A stretch of 64,000 nt of DNA from Cyclina sinensis (lineage: Eukaryota; Mollusca; Bivalvia; Venerida; Veneridae): assembly GCA_012932295.1 (NCBI GenBank), contig JAAONU010000009.1:9651535-9715534 (forward strand), written 5' to 3'. Numbering within the stretch: the first letter of the stretch is position 1; every line of letters begins with the position of its first letter. Below are positions 14,101-24,172 of the stretch, piece by piece. The position numbers and the translations under genes were made by a program. Under the pieces are notes generated by a model. It searched no databases. It was not told the origin of the DNA and was given only the letters and a program-made list of their open reading frames with translations.

Positions 14101-17100
14101 CCAAATTTAACAGAAATATGGCCCTTTGTTGATTTTTTCACTATATACCATATAGAAATTTTGTGAACGCAAGTCCTCTTAAACTGGATGGCAGATTTTG
14201 CTTAAACTTCCAGGGATGAACAGCTTTAATGTGTAGATGGTAGTAAAGGAAGGAATTTTTGCTGTGACCATATTTAACAGAATTATGGCCCTTTGTTGAT
14301 TTTTTCACTATATACCATATAAATAATTGAACATATAAATTTTACATTTGTAATTTAATTTAACATGTACATAAGGTTACCTGTAGATTATTTTAGGTAT
14401 ATGTACAGAAAAAATCTTACATACAGGATATACATGCTCTTGTTTATGAGCACTTATGCATAGTGGGGGCATCCGTGTCCTATGGACACAGTTCTAGTTT
14501 ATTTCTGCGGTTCCATATTACCTTATCAGAAGGCACTGGCACTGTTATACGAAAATAATTTAGTATGCTCATTTTTGAAAGACAAGTAATAAGTATCTCC
14601 TATTTGCGAACCTATGTTACAACTAAAGCCAGAAAAGATTAGAACCCCCAGGTAAACTAATTCATGGTGAGCGAATATCAAGGTAAGAAACATGATATTT
14701 TTCTCAGGACAATAATAAAAAAGTCAAAAACTTTTTTCTATACGTTTATTCAATACCAATACATAATCATAATATAACGGTAATGTAATGACAAAACCAG
14801 TAATCAGCAGTAAAGCCGACAAGGTCACAACGCTAAAGGGCAGTGTATTATACAATACCGGAAGAAAACAATGTTGCATGAATTTGCATTAAACATACAG
14901 CAAGATCGGCTTAAATTTCTGCGGATTTTAAATCTGCGGTCTCGTTTTCATCCGCAGATATAGCAGAAATAAAGTTCCCGCAGAAATAAGTACTTATACG
15001 GTAGCAGTTATACTCGGGTGAGTGCTTTAGGGCCATCATGGCCCTCTCGATACTGCTGTTCAGGTAATAGTGGAGGCCTAACAGGATAATTGATAGAATG
15101 AATTCATGGTCTACCCTCATCTTAAAGGCTAAGTGAAGGTGATAGCCATATGACCAAATAGATAACGCTAATTGAGGTTTTGCCTCCACCATATTCCTTT
15201 GACAGATGGACAGACAACCATTGTTATAATATAATACAATAAATATAGGTGCAACACTACATTATATTGTACATTATTACATGGACAGAGATGGAATAGT
15301 TTTACATCAAATGTTGAAAATAGCAGAATGATTTCTAATATAATATAACTAGAGGTAATATCCCAAGTCCTTACAATTTTCAGGCCAGTAGCAGTTGAAG
15401 ATCTATTGAAGAAACCATTTCATGACTACATCCTGTCAAAGGAAGATTGTTTGAGTGATGAAGTTAAGCTTTTTCAACTTAACATGAAAACTGTAACATT
15501 GCAATATCTTGAACAAATCATCTGTGATTTTGATTTCTGTATTAAAAAGCCTGGAACTATGCATGGATTCTGTACCTGGTTTGAAGTAGGGTTTGATCCA
15601 TCCAATCCAAATGGTGAGGAGATGTTGCTCAATACAGGACCATATCATGAGTAAGCAAATTTTCATTACAGAAACAGCAGTTCAGTATTCAAGTATTGAT
15701 GTTTTGTTTTTTTCTCAGGTAACTGTTGCAGTAACTGATACATTTTTCAAGGTGTTTGATTTTTATGCCCCCACCATTTTGAGGGGGGGGAGGTGATAAA
15801 GATTTGCCCTTTTCGGTCCATCTGCTGTCGCGTTGTCATGCTGGTTTGTGTCACTTTTAAGTCCAAACGTATAACTGCTAGAGCCATGAAACTTTCTAAA
15901 AATAGTTGTCAGCATGTGAACTTATGCACCTTGGTATTTTGACGCAAATTTATTGAAGATCGGTAGAGTTATGCCCCCTGATTAAGCAAAAAATAGCATT
16001 TTCAAACTTGTGTCGTATGTAACTCCAAATGTATAACTGCTATAGCCATGAAACCTTCTAAAAATAGTTGTCAACATGTGGACTTATGCACGTGGGTATT
16101 TTGACACAACTTTATTGGAGATTGGCAAAATTATGCCCCCAGATTAAGCAAAAATTAGTTGCTTGTGCCATGACACTTTCTAAAAACAGTTGTCAGCTTA
16201 TGGACTTAGGTATTTTGACACAAATTTATTAAAGATCAACAGAGTTATGCCCCCTGATTAAGCAAAAAAAGCATTTCTAGACTCCTAAATGTTAAGGACA
16301 ATGTTTATATGCACCTGTACTTGTTCAGGAGTTTTTGTGACAGTACAGTGGAATGTCGGGCCATTCATGTCCTATGGACACATCTCTAGTTTGTTGATAA
16401 TTTGATCACTTATTGCTGACATGAATGGTAACATTCATACTTCTAATTAAACTCTGAAAAAACATCTTTTATATTTATAAAATTGCCTATTTTACAACAC
16501 AACCTATAATTTTGATACTTATATAACTGAAAAAAGATTTGATAGTTTTCCTTTCAACCTAGAAGATATACTTTCTTAACTAAAATCAAAAGACCAACAC
16601 AGACTAAGTGCTGAGAAGGGTATTTGAGGACCATGTTTATGGAGGTCCAAACGTTACAAAGATGCAGTACCTTATAACATCCTTGAGAGCTATATTTTGA
16701 AGTTAAATAGACACTAATTTTGTTGCAAGTTTTTTTTTTTTAATTTTAAAAGGTTTATAATAAGAACTGTCTGTTTTCAAGGTTGACTCATTGGAAACAA
16801 AATCTGTTCTTGCTGGACATGCCTATACCAGTACAGAAAGATGACAGAATTGTTGGAACTGTGACAATCACTAGAAATCCCGAGTACAGAAGGCATATTA
16901 GGGCAGATTATCATTTTTCAGTGAACTCAGGAGATACTGTAGTGAGTATCACAAGTATTCACTCTTACCTCACTAACAACAATTATCTCAGCATTTGTCA
17001 CTATTGCAGATCTTGATACACCTGTGTACAATTTGACCAAAATCGGGAACTATAAACAGTAGAAAAACTTGGCTAAAAACCAATCAGAAATTATGACCAA

Positions 17101-18650
17101 CCCATTTATGTGACTGAGTTTTCAAAGAAGCAGCTTTTATGCCCCTAAAGGTTGGCATATAGTAGTTGCCTTGTCCATCTGTTATTCTGTCCATCCATCC
17201 TAAAATCTGTGTGCAACTCCTACATTTCTCATGCAATTTTCACCAAACTTTCACACAATGATCATTATCAAGTGCCGCAGTGCATATACTTGGGCTTTTG
17301 CGATTCAATAATTTTTGATGGAGTGATTGCCCTTTGTTAAATTTTACTTAATACTTTTTCTGTGTGCAACTACTCCTACATTTCTCATGCAATTTTCACC
17401 AAACTCTCACACAATGATCATTATCAAGTGCCGCAGGGCATATACTGGGGCTTTTGCGATTCGATTATTTTTGGCATAGATATTGCCCTTTGTTAAATTT
17501 TACTTAATATTGCTTCTATGCACAACTCCTCCTACAATTCTCATATGATGTTCACCAAACTTTAATGGAATTATCATTATCAAGTGCCACAGTGCATATT
17601 ATCAGGCTTTTGCAATTTTATCATTTTTAGCATAGTTATTGCCCTTTGTTTAATTTTATTTAATATTGCTTCTGTGTGCAACACCTACAATTTTATAATT
17701 GAACTATATTTCTGCCTATGGTGTTCAACTGGAACATAAAAATCCAAAAGTTAAAAGGTGGGAAACTGTTTTGAAACACTTTGTGACCTATGAGTACAAA
17801 ACACTGGAGCAGTATCTTTTGAAGCACATCAGTTCTGGAAATTTATTAAATTCACCAGCCATACAAATAGGTTAAGGACATAAAATGTCTTATCCCTTGA
17901 TGTATCAGTACTTTGTTCAGTTCACAGACTGCAAAAATTTTTTGGCACTAATGGTGAAGGTAACATCAAGTTACAAGCTACATGTAACCATGACTGTGAC
18001 CATTGCCATGTTTCATGGGCTTTTATGTCACTGACACATTCCTTGTTTGCTCTATTTTCAACCCCAGGAGACCAACCTGCTATTCTTTAATATGACCACT
18101 ATTTCCATGACCAAAGACATATAAATGTGTAATACGAACTTTAGGATACAACTGTGTGACCAACTTAGCAAAACGTCAATCATGCTGGTACATTTTAATC
18201 CCGCCTTGGTATCATTTTGTTAATGCAAAATCAGATGTGTTAGAACTGAAGCAGATTTTAGATTGGCAGATATATAGCAGTACATTGCACAGTCCAACAC
18301 TTAGATACATTGTATTTAACCACTCAGGCCCAAGGCCTTCATGATAAGATTAGTACACACACCTGAATTTCAGACCATGCATTATTATACTGCAATATAT
18401 CACCCAAAACTAAAATCTGTTTCTTAATTTTAAGTGACTGTTGGTTTTTAATAGTTTTTGTAGTAAATTTCCTGTTATGATTTTTACTTTGAATTTGCTT
18501 CAGCAGGACATAACTATGTCACTCTTTTAAAAAATAGGTAAAGTAAGTATTAACTGTAGAAACTTTAGATAATAAATAAGTGAAAATAAACAAGTTTTCT
18601 ATCAATTTCAGGTATTAGAATGCCAGAAAAGATTCTTCATATGGAGATGA
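1989..18650 (+). CDS. PRMT2: PRMT2-type protein arginine N-methyltransferase, 3' eight coding exons
   Basis: Transfers methyl groups from S-adenosylmethionine to protein arginines; vertebrate PRMT2 acts in nucleus and cytoplasm as a transcriptional coregulator (family knowledge). Eight exons (1989-2153, 4627-4716, 5213-5284, 7452-7616, 8990-9165, 15384-15650, 16782-16941, 18612-18650) join in phase to 377 codons plus stop. Seen in order: the C-terminal part of an SH3 domain (EEWWWAEL, GYVPVNHL), the linker WQDEEYFGNYG, motif I VILDVGCGTGILS, post-I IYAIEAS, the double-E loop SEWMGTMLLFE, the beta-barrel, and the THW loop THWKQNLF. The SH3 followed by the methyltransferase core identifies PRMT2 rather than PRMT1 or PRMT8. 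The first SH3 half and the start codon are not found in 1-1988 and probably lie left of the window. All catalytic motifs are intact. Very sure of the family. Confidence 0.95.
2530..4370 (+). mobile_element. Tandem-core interspersed repeat (Helentron-like architecture), PRMT2 intron
   Basis: Left end TATTATACCCCCAG; core of diverged 150-160 bp units (GTCCGGACTGTTTCTC...GAGTTATGGGCCTTTGAT); right end GGGTATTCATCACCTTTAGTGATAGC.. with a hairpin and CTCTTGTTT. ATACCC near the left and GGGTAT near the right are subterminal inverted repeats. It is interrupted by a second element at about 3105-3871. Confidence 0.6.
3105..3871 (+). mobile_element. Nested interspersed repeat inside the 2530-4370 element
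   Basis: Runs from ACGGGATGTATTGTGGGAACG to GACAATGGCACCCTTGTT. The host unit breaks off after TTTGATTCTTTTTT and resumes at AATACATAAATTACTCTGTG, so insertion into the older repeat is clear. Core units carry 'CCAGGTCTCTAGGTCAAAGGTCA'. Confidence 0.6.
4627..4716 (+). CDS. PRMT2: PRMT2 exon: start of methyltransferase core
   Basis: Acceptor TTTTACAG, donor GTAATA, 30 codons in phase 0 (KLHHEML to FLTDK). This is the alpha-helical entry of the Rossmann domain, following the linker of the SH3 exon. The 3' 48 bases and the donor are repeated twice more immediately downstream (see the repeat at 4669-4896). Confidence 0.93.
4669..4896 (+). repeat. Threefold tandem repeat (76 bp) of an exon 3' end plus its splice donor
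   Basis: The sequence from GGCATACATGAATGC through ACAAGGTAAT recurs at 4745 and 4821 with a 76 bp period, so the exon end and the GT donor are each present three times. The first copy belongs to the real exon, which continues upstream. Copies two and three have substitutions in the last codons but keep GTAAT. Confidence 0.95.
5213..5284 (+). CDS. PRMT2: PRMT2 exon: SAM-binding motif I
   Basis: Acceptor TTTGTCAG, donor GTAACA, 24 codons in phase 0. It encodes VILDVGCGTGILS, the glycine-rich S-adenosylmethionine loop of class I methyltransferases. Confidence 0.95.
5352..6470 (+). repeat. Interspersed repeat with about 170 bp internal units, PRMT2 intron
   Basis: Begins TTTTTAGCTCACCTGTGCAC. 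Units reading 'AACATTCATCATCAGTATAGGG.GGTGCAGGCACA...GAGTTATGG.CCTTTGATTAATTT' recur near 5690 and 5880, and in diverged form near 6540-6690. No coding content is seen. The rest of intron 5285-7451 is AT-rich and unremarkable. Confidence 0.55.
7452..7616 (+). CDS. PRMT2: PRMT2 exon: post-I and double-E loop
   Basis: Acceptor GTTTATAG, donor GTAAAC, 55 codons in phase 0. It carries the acidic SAM ribose contact (IYAIEAS) and the first half of the catalytic double-E loop, SEWMGTMLL; the second glutamate is in the next exon. Confidence 0.96.
8990..9165 (+). CDS. PRMT2: PRMT2 exon: second catalytic glutamate and barrel start
   Basis: Acceptor TTTCTCCAG, donor GTAAGT, 176 bases, phase 0 in and two bases over at the end. 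It starts FEMMIES, giving the second catalytic glutamate, followed by WPSTASLFLVPC and FWDNQFGFDFS as in PRMT2. Confidence 0.96.
9328..9765. mobile_element. Short inverted-repeat element with a tRNA-like interior, PRMT2 intron
   Basis: The left end AAAGGGGCTGTGCTCCAGATG is complementary to the right end ATCTGGAGTACAGCCTCTTT. Between them, near 9553-9620, are A-box-like (TGGTGATAGTAAAGG) and B-box-like (AGTTCAAATCA) sequences, as in a tRNA-derived SINE. It may be a SINE caught in a MITE, or a single composite family. Confidence 0.5.
9899..11400 (+). repeat. Interspersed repeat with diverged units, PRMT2 intron
   Basis: Begins TTTTTAGCACACCTGAGCACATTGTG. It carries diverged units ('CTCAGAGCTCTGAAATCTGGTGTG' type, about 170 bp) and the 36 bp minisatellite at 10504-10791. 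No gene. Confidence 0.5.
10504..10791 (+). repeat. 36 bp minisatellite, eight copies
   Basis: The unit GCAGCATTAATTTGCAGATG continues with TCTGTCAGGCTTGTTT; it is repeated eight times with few substitutions. Because 36 is a multiple of three, several frames stay open on both strands; those frames are not considered genes. Confidence 0.97.
11494..12419. mobile_element. Non-autonomous hAT-like element with 8 bp target duplication
   Basis: Terminal inverted repeats CAGGCTTGGGGCTGATTAC (left) and CAGGCTTGGGGTAATCG (right, reverse complement). It is flanked on both sides by the same 8 bp CTTGTTAG (11486-11493 and 12420-12427), the hAT target-site length. The 926 bp interior is rich in GATTACATTACAGTTAC-like motifs and has no transposase. 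Confidence 0.85.
12722..13647 (-). mobile_element. Tandem-core element (ATGCCCCCAC family), copy 1, minus orientation
   Basis: In reverse orientation it starts TTTTATGCCCCCACAAACTG, has four roughly 165 bp units ('TATGGTATATAGTGAAAAAATC...'), then GTGGGGGCATCC, a hairpin GTGTCC-TAT-GGACAC and CAGTTCTAGTT. The left ATGCCCCCAC and right GTGGGGGCAT are subterminal inverted repeats. It lies in the PRMT2 intron, opposite in orientation to copy 2 at 13913. Confidence 0.75.
13798..15001. mobile_element. TIR element (GTATAAGTACTTATTTCTGCGG) with TA target duplication
   Basis: The ends CAGTATAAGTACTTATTTCT and, on the opposite strand, CCGTATAAGTACTTATTTCT match over about 28 bases and are flanked by TA on each side. 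The subterminal motif TTTCTGCGG is repeated at least six times, possibly as transposase-binding sites. It has no transposase. Without the nested copy at 13913-14500 it would be about 616 bp. The target is an older repeat (CTTGTCTTTTA joined to GCAGTTATACTC). Confidence 0.8.
13913..14500 (+). mobile_element. Tandem-core element (ATGCCCCCAC family), copy 2, plus orientation
   Basis: Starts TTTATGCCCCCACAAAGTGG, has two of the roughly 165 bp units present in copy 1, and ends GTGGGGGCATCC, hairpin GTGTCC/GGACAC, CAGTTCTAGTTT. It is nested in the 13798-15001 element and inverted with respect to copy 1, so the two form a large imperfect palindrome. Confidence 0.8.
15384..15650 (+). CDS. PRMT2: PRMT2 exon: beta-barrel
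   Basis: Acceptor TTTTCAG, donor GTAAGC, 267 bases; it completes the split lysine codon from the previous exon and ends with two bases of a glutamate codon. It encodes the PRMT beta-barrel (GTMHGFCTWFEVGF and LNTGPYHE). Confidence 0.95.
15761..16393 (+). mobile_element. Tandem-core element, relative of the ATGCCCCCAC family
   Basis: Left end TTTTATGCCCCCACCATTTTG with a G run; about three units with 'GTATAACTGCTAGAGCCATG'; right end GGGCCATTCATGTCCTATGG, then ACATCTCTAGTTT. The GTCCTATGGAC hairpin before CTAG matches copies 1 and 2. PRMT2 intron. Confidence 0.65.
16782..16941 (+). CDS. PRMT2: PRMT2 exon: THW loop
   Basis: Acceptor TTTTCAAG, donor GTGAGT, 160 bases. It begins by completing the glutamate codon and encodes LTHWKQNLF, the THW loop that shapes the arginine pocket, then NPEYRRHIRADYHFSV. 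Confidence 0.95.
17135..17700 (+). repeat. Interspersed repeat with about 175 bp units, PRMT2 last intron
   Basis: Starts CTTTTATGCCCCTAAAGGTTGG. Three units contain 'ATTTCTCATGCAATTTTCACC' and 'TCATTATCAAGTGCCGCAG'. No CTTGTT end was found, so it may be truncated. The rest of intron 17700-18611 has no recognised feature. Confidence 0.5.
18612..18650 (+). CDS. PRMT2: PRMT2 terminal coding exon
   Basis: Acceptor AATTTCAG, then 12 codons and TGA. The peptide ends KRFFIWR, close to the FPIWR end of vertebrate PRMT2. The 3' UTR follows directly in the same exon. Confidence 0.93.
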   Translation, partial: VLECQKRFFIWR

Positions 18651-18829
18651 AATATCATCAGTTGCAACAAAAATTGTAATGCTGACAGAGATTGCCAAAT
18701 CAACAGTGAAGACCGTGATTATCTATGTTTAATTTCACACTGACTACATAATTATTTTTCATGCATTCTTGTATTTTTTAATCAAACTTAGGTACAAAAT
18801 CTTTATATTATTTACTAGTATATTAGAAA

Positions 18830-18835
18830 AATAAA
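18830..18835 (+). terminator. Polyadenylation signal of PRMT2
   Basis: An AATAAA hexamer 180 bases after the PRMT2 stop codon. A second AATAAA-type motif lies near 19197, so a longer 3' UTR is possible. Confidence 0.6.
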
Positions 18836-18850
18836 CTGCATTGATATGAT

Positions 18851-21800
18851 ATTAATATTTTATTTTGAAAAAAAATATAAACATTCTTTAACCAGCCTAT
18901 TGCATGAACTGTATAGCGATGCACTTTGAAAGTAAAAAAATATTAAAAAAGTCATTCTGTTTTGTTTATTTGCCATTTTTAAACATACATGTACTACCAC
19001 AATGCACCCAACAAATTTAACGAACTGTGTATATTTCATCTGTGTAGAGCTGTTAAAAATCTCAGGTCTGTGTATGTCATGAAAGTAATTCATATCAAAT
19101 GAGACTGAAGGTGAATGTGTGATATTATACCATGTATGTTGTCAACATTTAAATATGTGGCAGGGCTTATTTTACTTAATGTCATTATGAGAAACAATAA
19201 AATATTCTTAGAAACTGCTGGCTTGATTTGATAATTTAAAGCCAAAGTCATTGGGTGACTGTAGAAATTGTAAAATTTACTGTGATCTAAGAGAAAGCCA
19301 GAAACAGGGCTTATTTTCCTTAAATGTGTAACTGTTTATAGGAAAATTGAAAAGTCTTCTCTTTAAAACCTGCTGACCCAATTCCAAAATAATTTGGAAC
19401 AAATGTTCATTGAGTGACAATCTATATGAATTGTGAAATTTATTGTGATCCATCAAAGAAAACATCAGAATCAGAATCTTCAAATGAGCCAACCTATGAG
19501 AAGATCAAGGTAGTGGAAACATTTGATATATTTGCTGCATTTGATAGGAACTTTTCAAAAGTAAATTGTACTTAATTATTTCACAAACTCTCTAAGTTGT
19601 TATTTATAATAATATAACACAGTTCAGAATTACTTTCTCTTTTTGATGTCATAAAAACTTTTGCAATGTAAGTATTTACAATTTAAGACGGGAAAACAGA
19701 ATAAAAGCGTAACAGAACTGAAGTCATTAAAAGATAATTTAGGAACCATTTCTGTTAAAGATAAATCATTATGTATTGTTTGTAAAACAGTAATTCCTTA
19801 ATATATCACCACTTACCAGATTGAACTTTTTAATTTTTTTTTAGCTCACCTGAGCATAGGGCTCTCTGGGTCAGTTTTTCTTGTCAGTTGTCATCCTTCA
19901 CGTGTCTTGCATTGTCAATATTTTTGCTTGTGAACACTTCAAAGTCACATTTTTAGCTCACTTGAGGATGAAGTGATCCTGTGTTCAACATGAAAGTTGG
20001 TAAGGTTGTTTATCCTGAAGATGTCTAAGTCAAGTTTGAATATGGGTCATCTGGGTTCAAAAACTAGGTTACTGGCTTAAATCAAAGGAAAACTTTCTTT
20101 ACACTCTAGAGGCTGCATTTTAAGTTCAGTTGTCATGACTCATGAGTTTTGACAAGAGCATCAGTGATCACATGTGCCAACTGATGATAGCCAATTAAGC
20201 AGTTACGGTATATTGAGGAGTGACTGGACAGTTTGTAGGAAATGTAAATTGAGGTACCGATCAATCCAGTAACATTTCATTCAAATTGCATTAGTAGTAA
20301 AGGAGAAGTAATCTGGCCAAACTTTAAAAATAAAAATCATTAAAGGGTGATAACTCTCAAAAAAATCATTGAACTCAAAAATGCTGATGACATGCACAAC
20401 TAGACTTAGTACTGACCATTCCTGTAAAAATTGGATGAAACTGCACCATTAGTTTTCGAGGAGTAGTCTGGACAAGTTTTGTGATGGAGAGACAGACGAC
20501 GGAGAAGTGATCCTTATATGTGGCGGCTACTTTGTAGCAGGCCGCACAAAAATATTAACATTGATGATTTCTAGGTCAAGTTTAAATATGGGTCAACTAG
20601 GGTAAAAAACTAGGTCACTGGCATAGATCAAAAGAAAACCTTGTTAATGCGTTACAGGGAACATTTTGAATTCAGTAATCATGATTTTTAGTTTTGATTA
20701 TTTCTCATACACATTAATAAATGGGTCTGGTGCGGGCCACATTTTCAGCCTGATCATTATGCTTTAAAGCATTGATAATCTTCCAGGCAAAAGTTATTTG
20801 AAAACTGGACCTAAGGTCCTGCCAGTTGTGCATCTACCACTAAGAGTATCAGTTTAAAAGTTTATACTGAGCCAAAGAAAATGGTTTGATGAGCAATTAT
20901 TAAAGCAAAGGTAATTACTCCTACTAGATGGGTCAATTATATGATGTAGTAAACAAAGCAAGACTTAACAAGGGACTATATTGTCCTTATTCACAATGAT
21001 AATTCCCCTCTCCCCCACCCACTGTTTTAAGCAAAGGAGTTATTTGATTACATTCAATAGCCTGTTAGGTCATGTTTGCTATACCCGCATACCATTTGGC
21101 CTGGTCACAAGTCATGTTCCAGCTTCGCATAGCTGAGTGTCTTGAGGGACTGAAGTGTTGTTCAGCAATATTTAAGGATATAGTAGTATGGAGTTCAGCA
21201 TGAGCAGAACTGCTTAAAAGGTCTGTATACATGCCAACTGAAAGGCATACATCTTAAAAAAAGACAACCTTGAGGTCGGGGTTACTGAATTTTGATAATT
21301 ATTCTGATCACTTTCTCTGCCCCGAAGGTTCAAAGCCTGACACCAAAAAGTGTCTGCAATTTGAGACATATAACTGTTAAAAGGACAAAAAGCAGAATTT
21401 GAAACTTTTGTGGGCATGGTTGTGTCCCCATCGCCTATCCAGATAAGCATCAAATATGTCTGAGGTACATGTAACTATTACTTTATTATCTTCACTTTCA
21501 AGCTCGGGCAGAAACTTTTCAAAATGTCAAAAGACACATTGACTAAAACCTCTGTTTTAACCTTTTATGATCCCAGTTAAACATTAATGTTGCAATGTGA
21601 TGGTTCCAAATATAGTCTTGTAGGATGAAAGGCCATTTGAATAAAAAGAGTTTGAAATTATTTATTTTTTAGTCATTCAGAAATCGAACTGTATACCTAG
21701 TTTCTTTTTCTGTATATAAAAGTTTCGACTCTAGAATTTCTAAAATACACAGTTTCAAGCTCCTGTGGTATGTAGATTCTAAATTACTTACACAATCAGA

Positions 21801-22930
21801 ACCACATTAAAATTCTGTTTGGACTAAACCGTTTTAATCACTATGTGTATGGTCTCCATATAGTGGTAGAATCTTATCACCTACCTCTTCTTGCTATAAC
21901 GAAGCCTATTCATACCACATCTGCTACAGTTTAATATCCTAAAACGGAAAGCGGTCTTATCGACATCGTGAAAAGTGCTAAGTTACTCCCCTTGGAAGAG
22001 GTACACCATTTGTACCTAAGACTTTGGAATTGTAGAGTGACCGAATATTTCCTTCATTTTAAAGGTATCAGTCTCATTATTTAGAATAACAAAATTTAGT
22101 TAAACATTAAACCATTAAATGCTTGGAAAGTTCAAAAACCTAAAAGTAAAATGTCATATATTTTAGGTTTTCGGAATATTGTTTATTGACTAGATGAAAT
22201 GTTCAGCATAGCAACCATGTCGATCACTCAAACTAAATTTGACACTTCACTATACTGCCTCCGAAGGTGAAACGATTTTATGGGCTTGCTATTTAGTCCT
22301 TGTTCACCTTATAATGCATACCATAATTGTTTAACAAATAAAAGATACAGCGTGATGGATTATATACTACTTTTTCTTCTTTTGAGATATAAATAAAGGT
22401 TTTAAAAAAAGATACATCTCAACAATTTAGTATTTGTAAGACATTTTCAGTGTGAGTAGTAGTCAAAATGATTTAAGTCATATCTTAAGCATATTGTGAT
22501 ATACTTATTTGGGGGCGTCAGAATCTCAACGTAATGAGGAGATACTGACCCATACAAAAAGTTACATAATATCTTGACTAGCGTACAATTAGTTTGACTT
22601 AACAAAGTGTGAGTAGTATAAGATTTCAGATCTTTCTCTGAATTTTTTAGGGTTCAAAAATCAAATTGTGCAGAAGCTATGTTTACAGTGTTCAGCAACT
22701 TACGATAGCAAAGACCTAAGACCAATGATAAATCAACTTTCGGATCACACATAACAGAGATATTCATCAGATATAAAAAGCAATAATGAATTACTTTGGT
22801 TTTTACTTTCTGTTTGTTTGATTAACAAACTTTCCAGTTTACAAAACAAATAGGGTAATTAAATGATCAGTTGATAATACAAGACCGGCAACAAATTAAG
22901 TTAATCCAATGTTGCACCAAGGGTCATTTA
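18851..22930. other. Intergenic region, repeat remains
   Basis: No gene recognised. It holds fragments of the GCTCACCTGAGC family near 19844 and 19954, and an inverted copy of the GTGTCGCCTG element at 20152-20552. Beyond that it is AT-rich unique-looking sequence; short open frames here have no family resemblance. Confidence 0.5.
20152..20552 (-). mobile_element. Interspersed element, inverted relative of 28495-28973
   Basis: Read in reverse it starts near GTGCGGCCTGCTACAAAGTAG, carries the CGTCGTCTGTC segment and ends GGCACATGTGATCACTGATGC before TCTTGT. The same ends in the opposite orientation are at 28495-28973. Confidence 0.6.
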
Positions 22931-22981
22931 CTTTTTTTATGCTCCCGAAGGGAGGCATACAGTAATCGCACTGTCTGTCCA

Positions 22982-24172
22982 CAGGGTGTTCGGTAGACTC
23001 TGAAACTCAATGGTCAATGACCTATCAGATAAAAATTTCAAGGGTCAAACTGAGATTCTGAAGGGTCAAACTGAAATTTTCAAGAGTCAAAGTAATATTT
23101 ACAAACCTCTTTAAATTCAGGTTAAAACAATGTTTATAACACCGCATTAATCTGTGGAATTTTTTTTTTTTTTTTAACAATTTTTGGGGAAGGGAGTCAG
23201 TGCCCATTTGGTGGGCCAATTGGAACTATCATTATGACTGTCACTAGTATTCCTCACAAAAAAAAAAAAAAAAAAAAAAAATGTAATTGCATGTGAACAA
23301 GGCCCTAGCCTCTTTTTTCCCTGATTTAGGTTTCAACTTATTACTGGCCAATGTCAATACTGACTATTTTAGGCAGGTTAGAAATGCAGAGTTAAGACTT
23401 TGTATGTTTAAATTTTCTTAGATGCAAACTGGTACTTATAATCAAATTATGACCACTGATCTTAATAAATTAACTGTATATTGTAAGTTTGCCTTGTAAA
23501 GAGTCTCAAAGACTCTGTTTTCTATAAACACTAAAATACGACGATGTCGCGGAAATATATGACAAACGGAATTTATCCGAGATTTTCACTCGCTGCTTCA
23601 TGTTTTATGAACTTAGTATTTGCTGTTATTCACATAAAACGTAAAATAAATATCGTGAAGCATAACTGAGTGCATAGGCAGTCAAAAGTAATGCTATCAA
23701 CCATCAAAATTTCCCATATTTTTTTCTCTTGCCGATGAGGATTTTCTGCCGTTTCTCGGGGGAAAATATATACTCCGACTGGTGGGGAAAGGGGTCAAAT
23801 GTCGCCACATATTTTGGCCAAAAGTAACACTGTTAATTGTATTTCATGTCTGACTTTGGTATCGATTTTTTCTATAACTTCTCGCTCTCAGATTATGACC
23901 ACGTGTATGTTGACCGCTGATTGGCTGAAACCACTTCAGTGTGGAAAATTCGACCCGCCTACTTTACCTGTTTGCGGAAAAAATCCGTTTCGAGTCTCTT
24001 TAGAAACAACATTTATTGACCTTGATTGACAACAAGCAAGTCTTCATGCAGCCGTGGATATTTCTCACGAGTCAAATATGACTCGCGGGCTGATTTTATG
24101 ACGGGTCAAATGAGTGTATTTGAGAATTTTCACGGGTCAAGACCCGAGACCTCGGGTCAAACGAACACCCTG
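22982..24172. mobile_element. Inverted-repeat element with CAGGGTGTTCG ends
   Basis: The left CAGGGTGTTCG and right CGAACACCCTG are exact inverted ends. GTCCA occurs on both sides (22977-22981, 24173-24177), a possible 5 bp target duplication, although the target is itself low-complexity. Subterminal GGGTCAAA motifs repeat at both ends. The 1191 bp interior is more CpG-rich than its surroundings and has no transposase frame. Confidence 0.7.
23259..23281. repeat. Poly(A) tract inside the CAGGGTGTTCG element
   Basis: An uninterrupted run of about 22 A bases. It may be a retrotransposed tail or simple slippage; no element body is recognised upstream of it. Confidence 0.9.
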
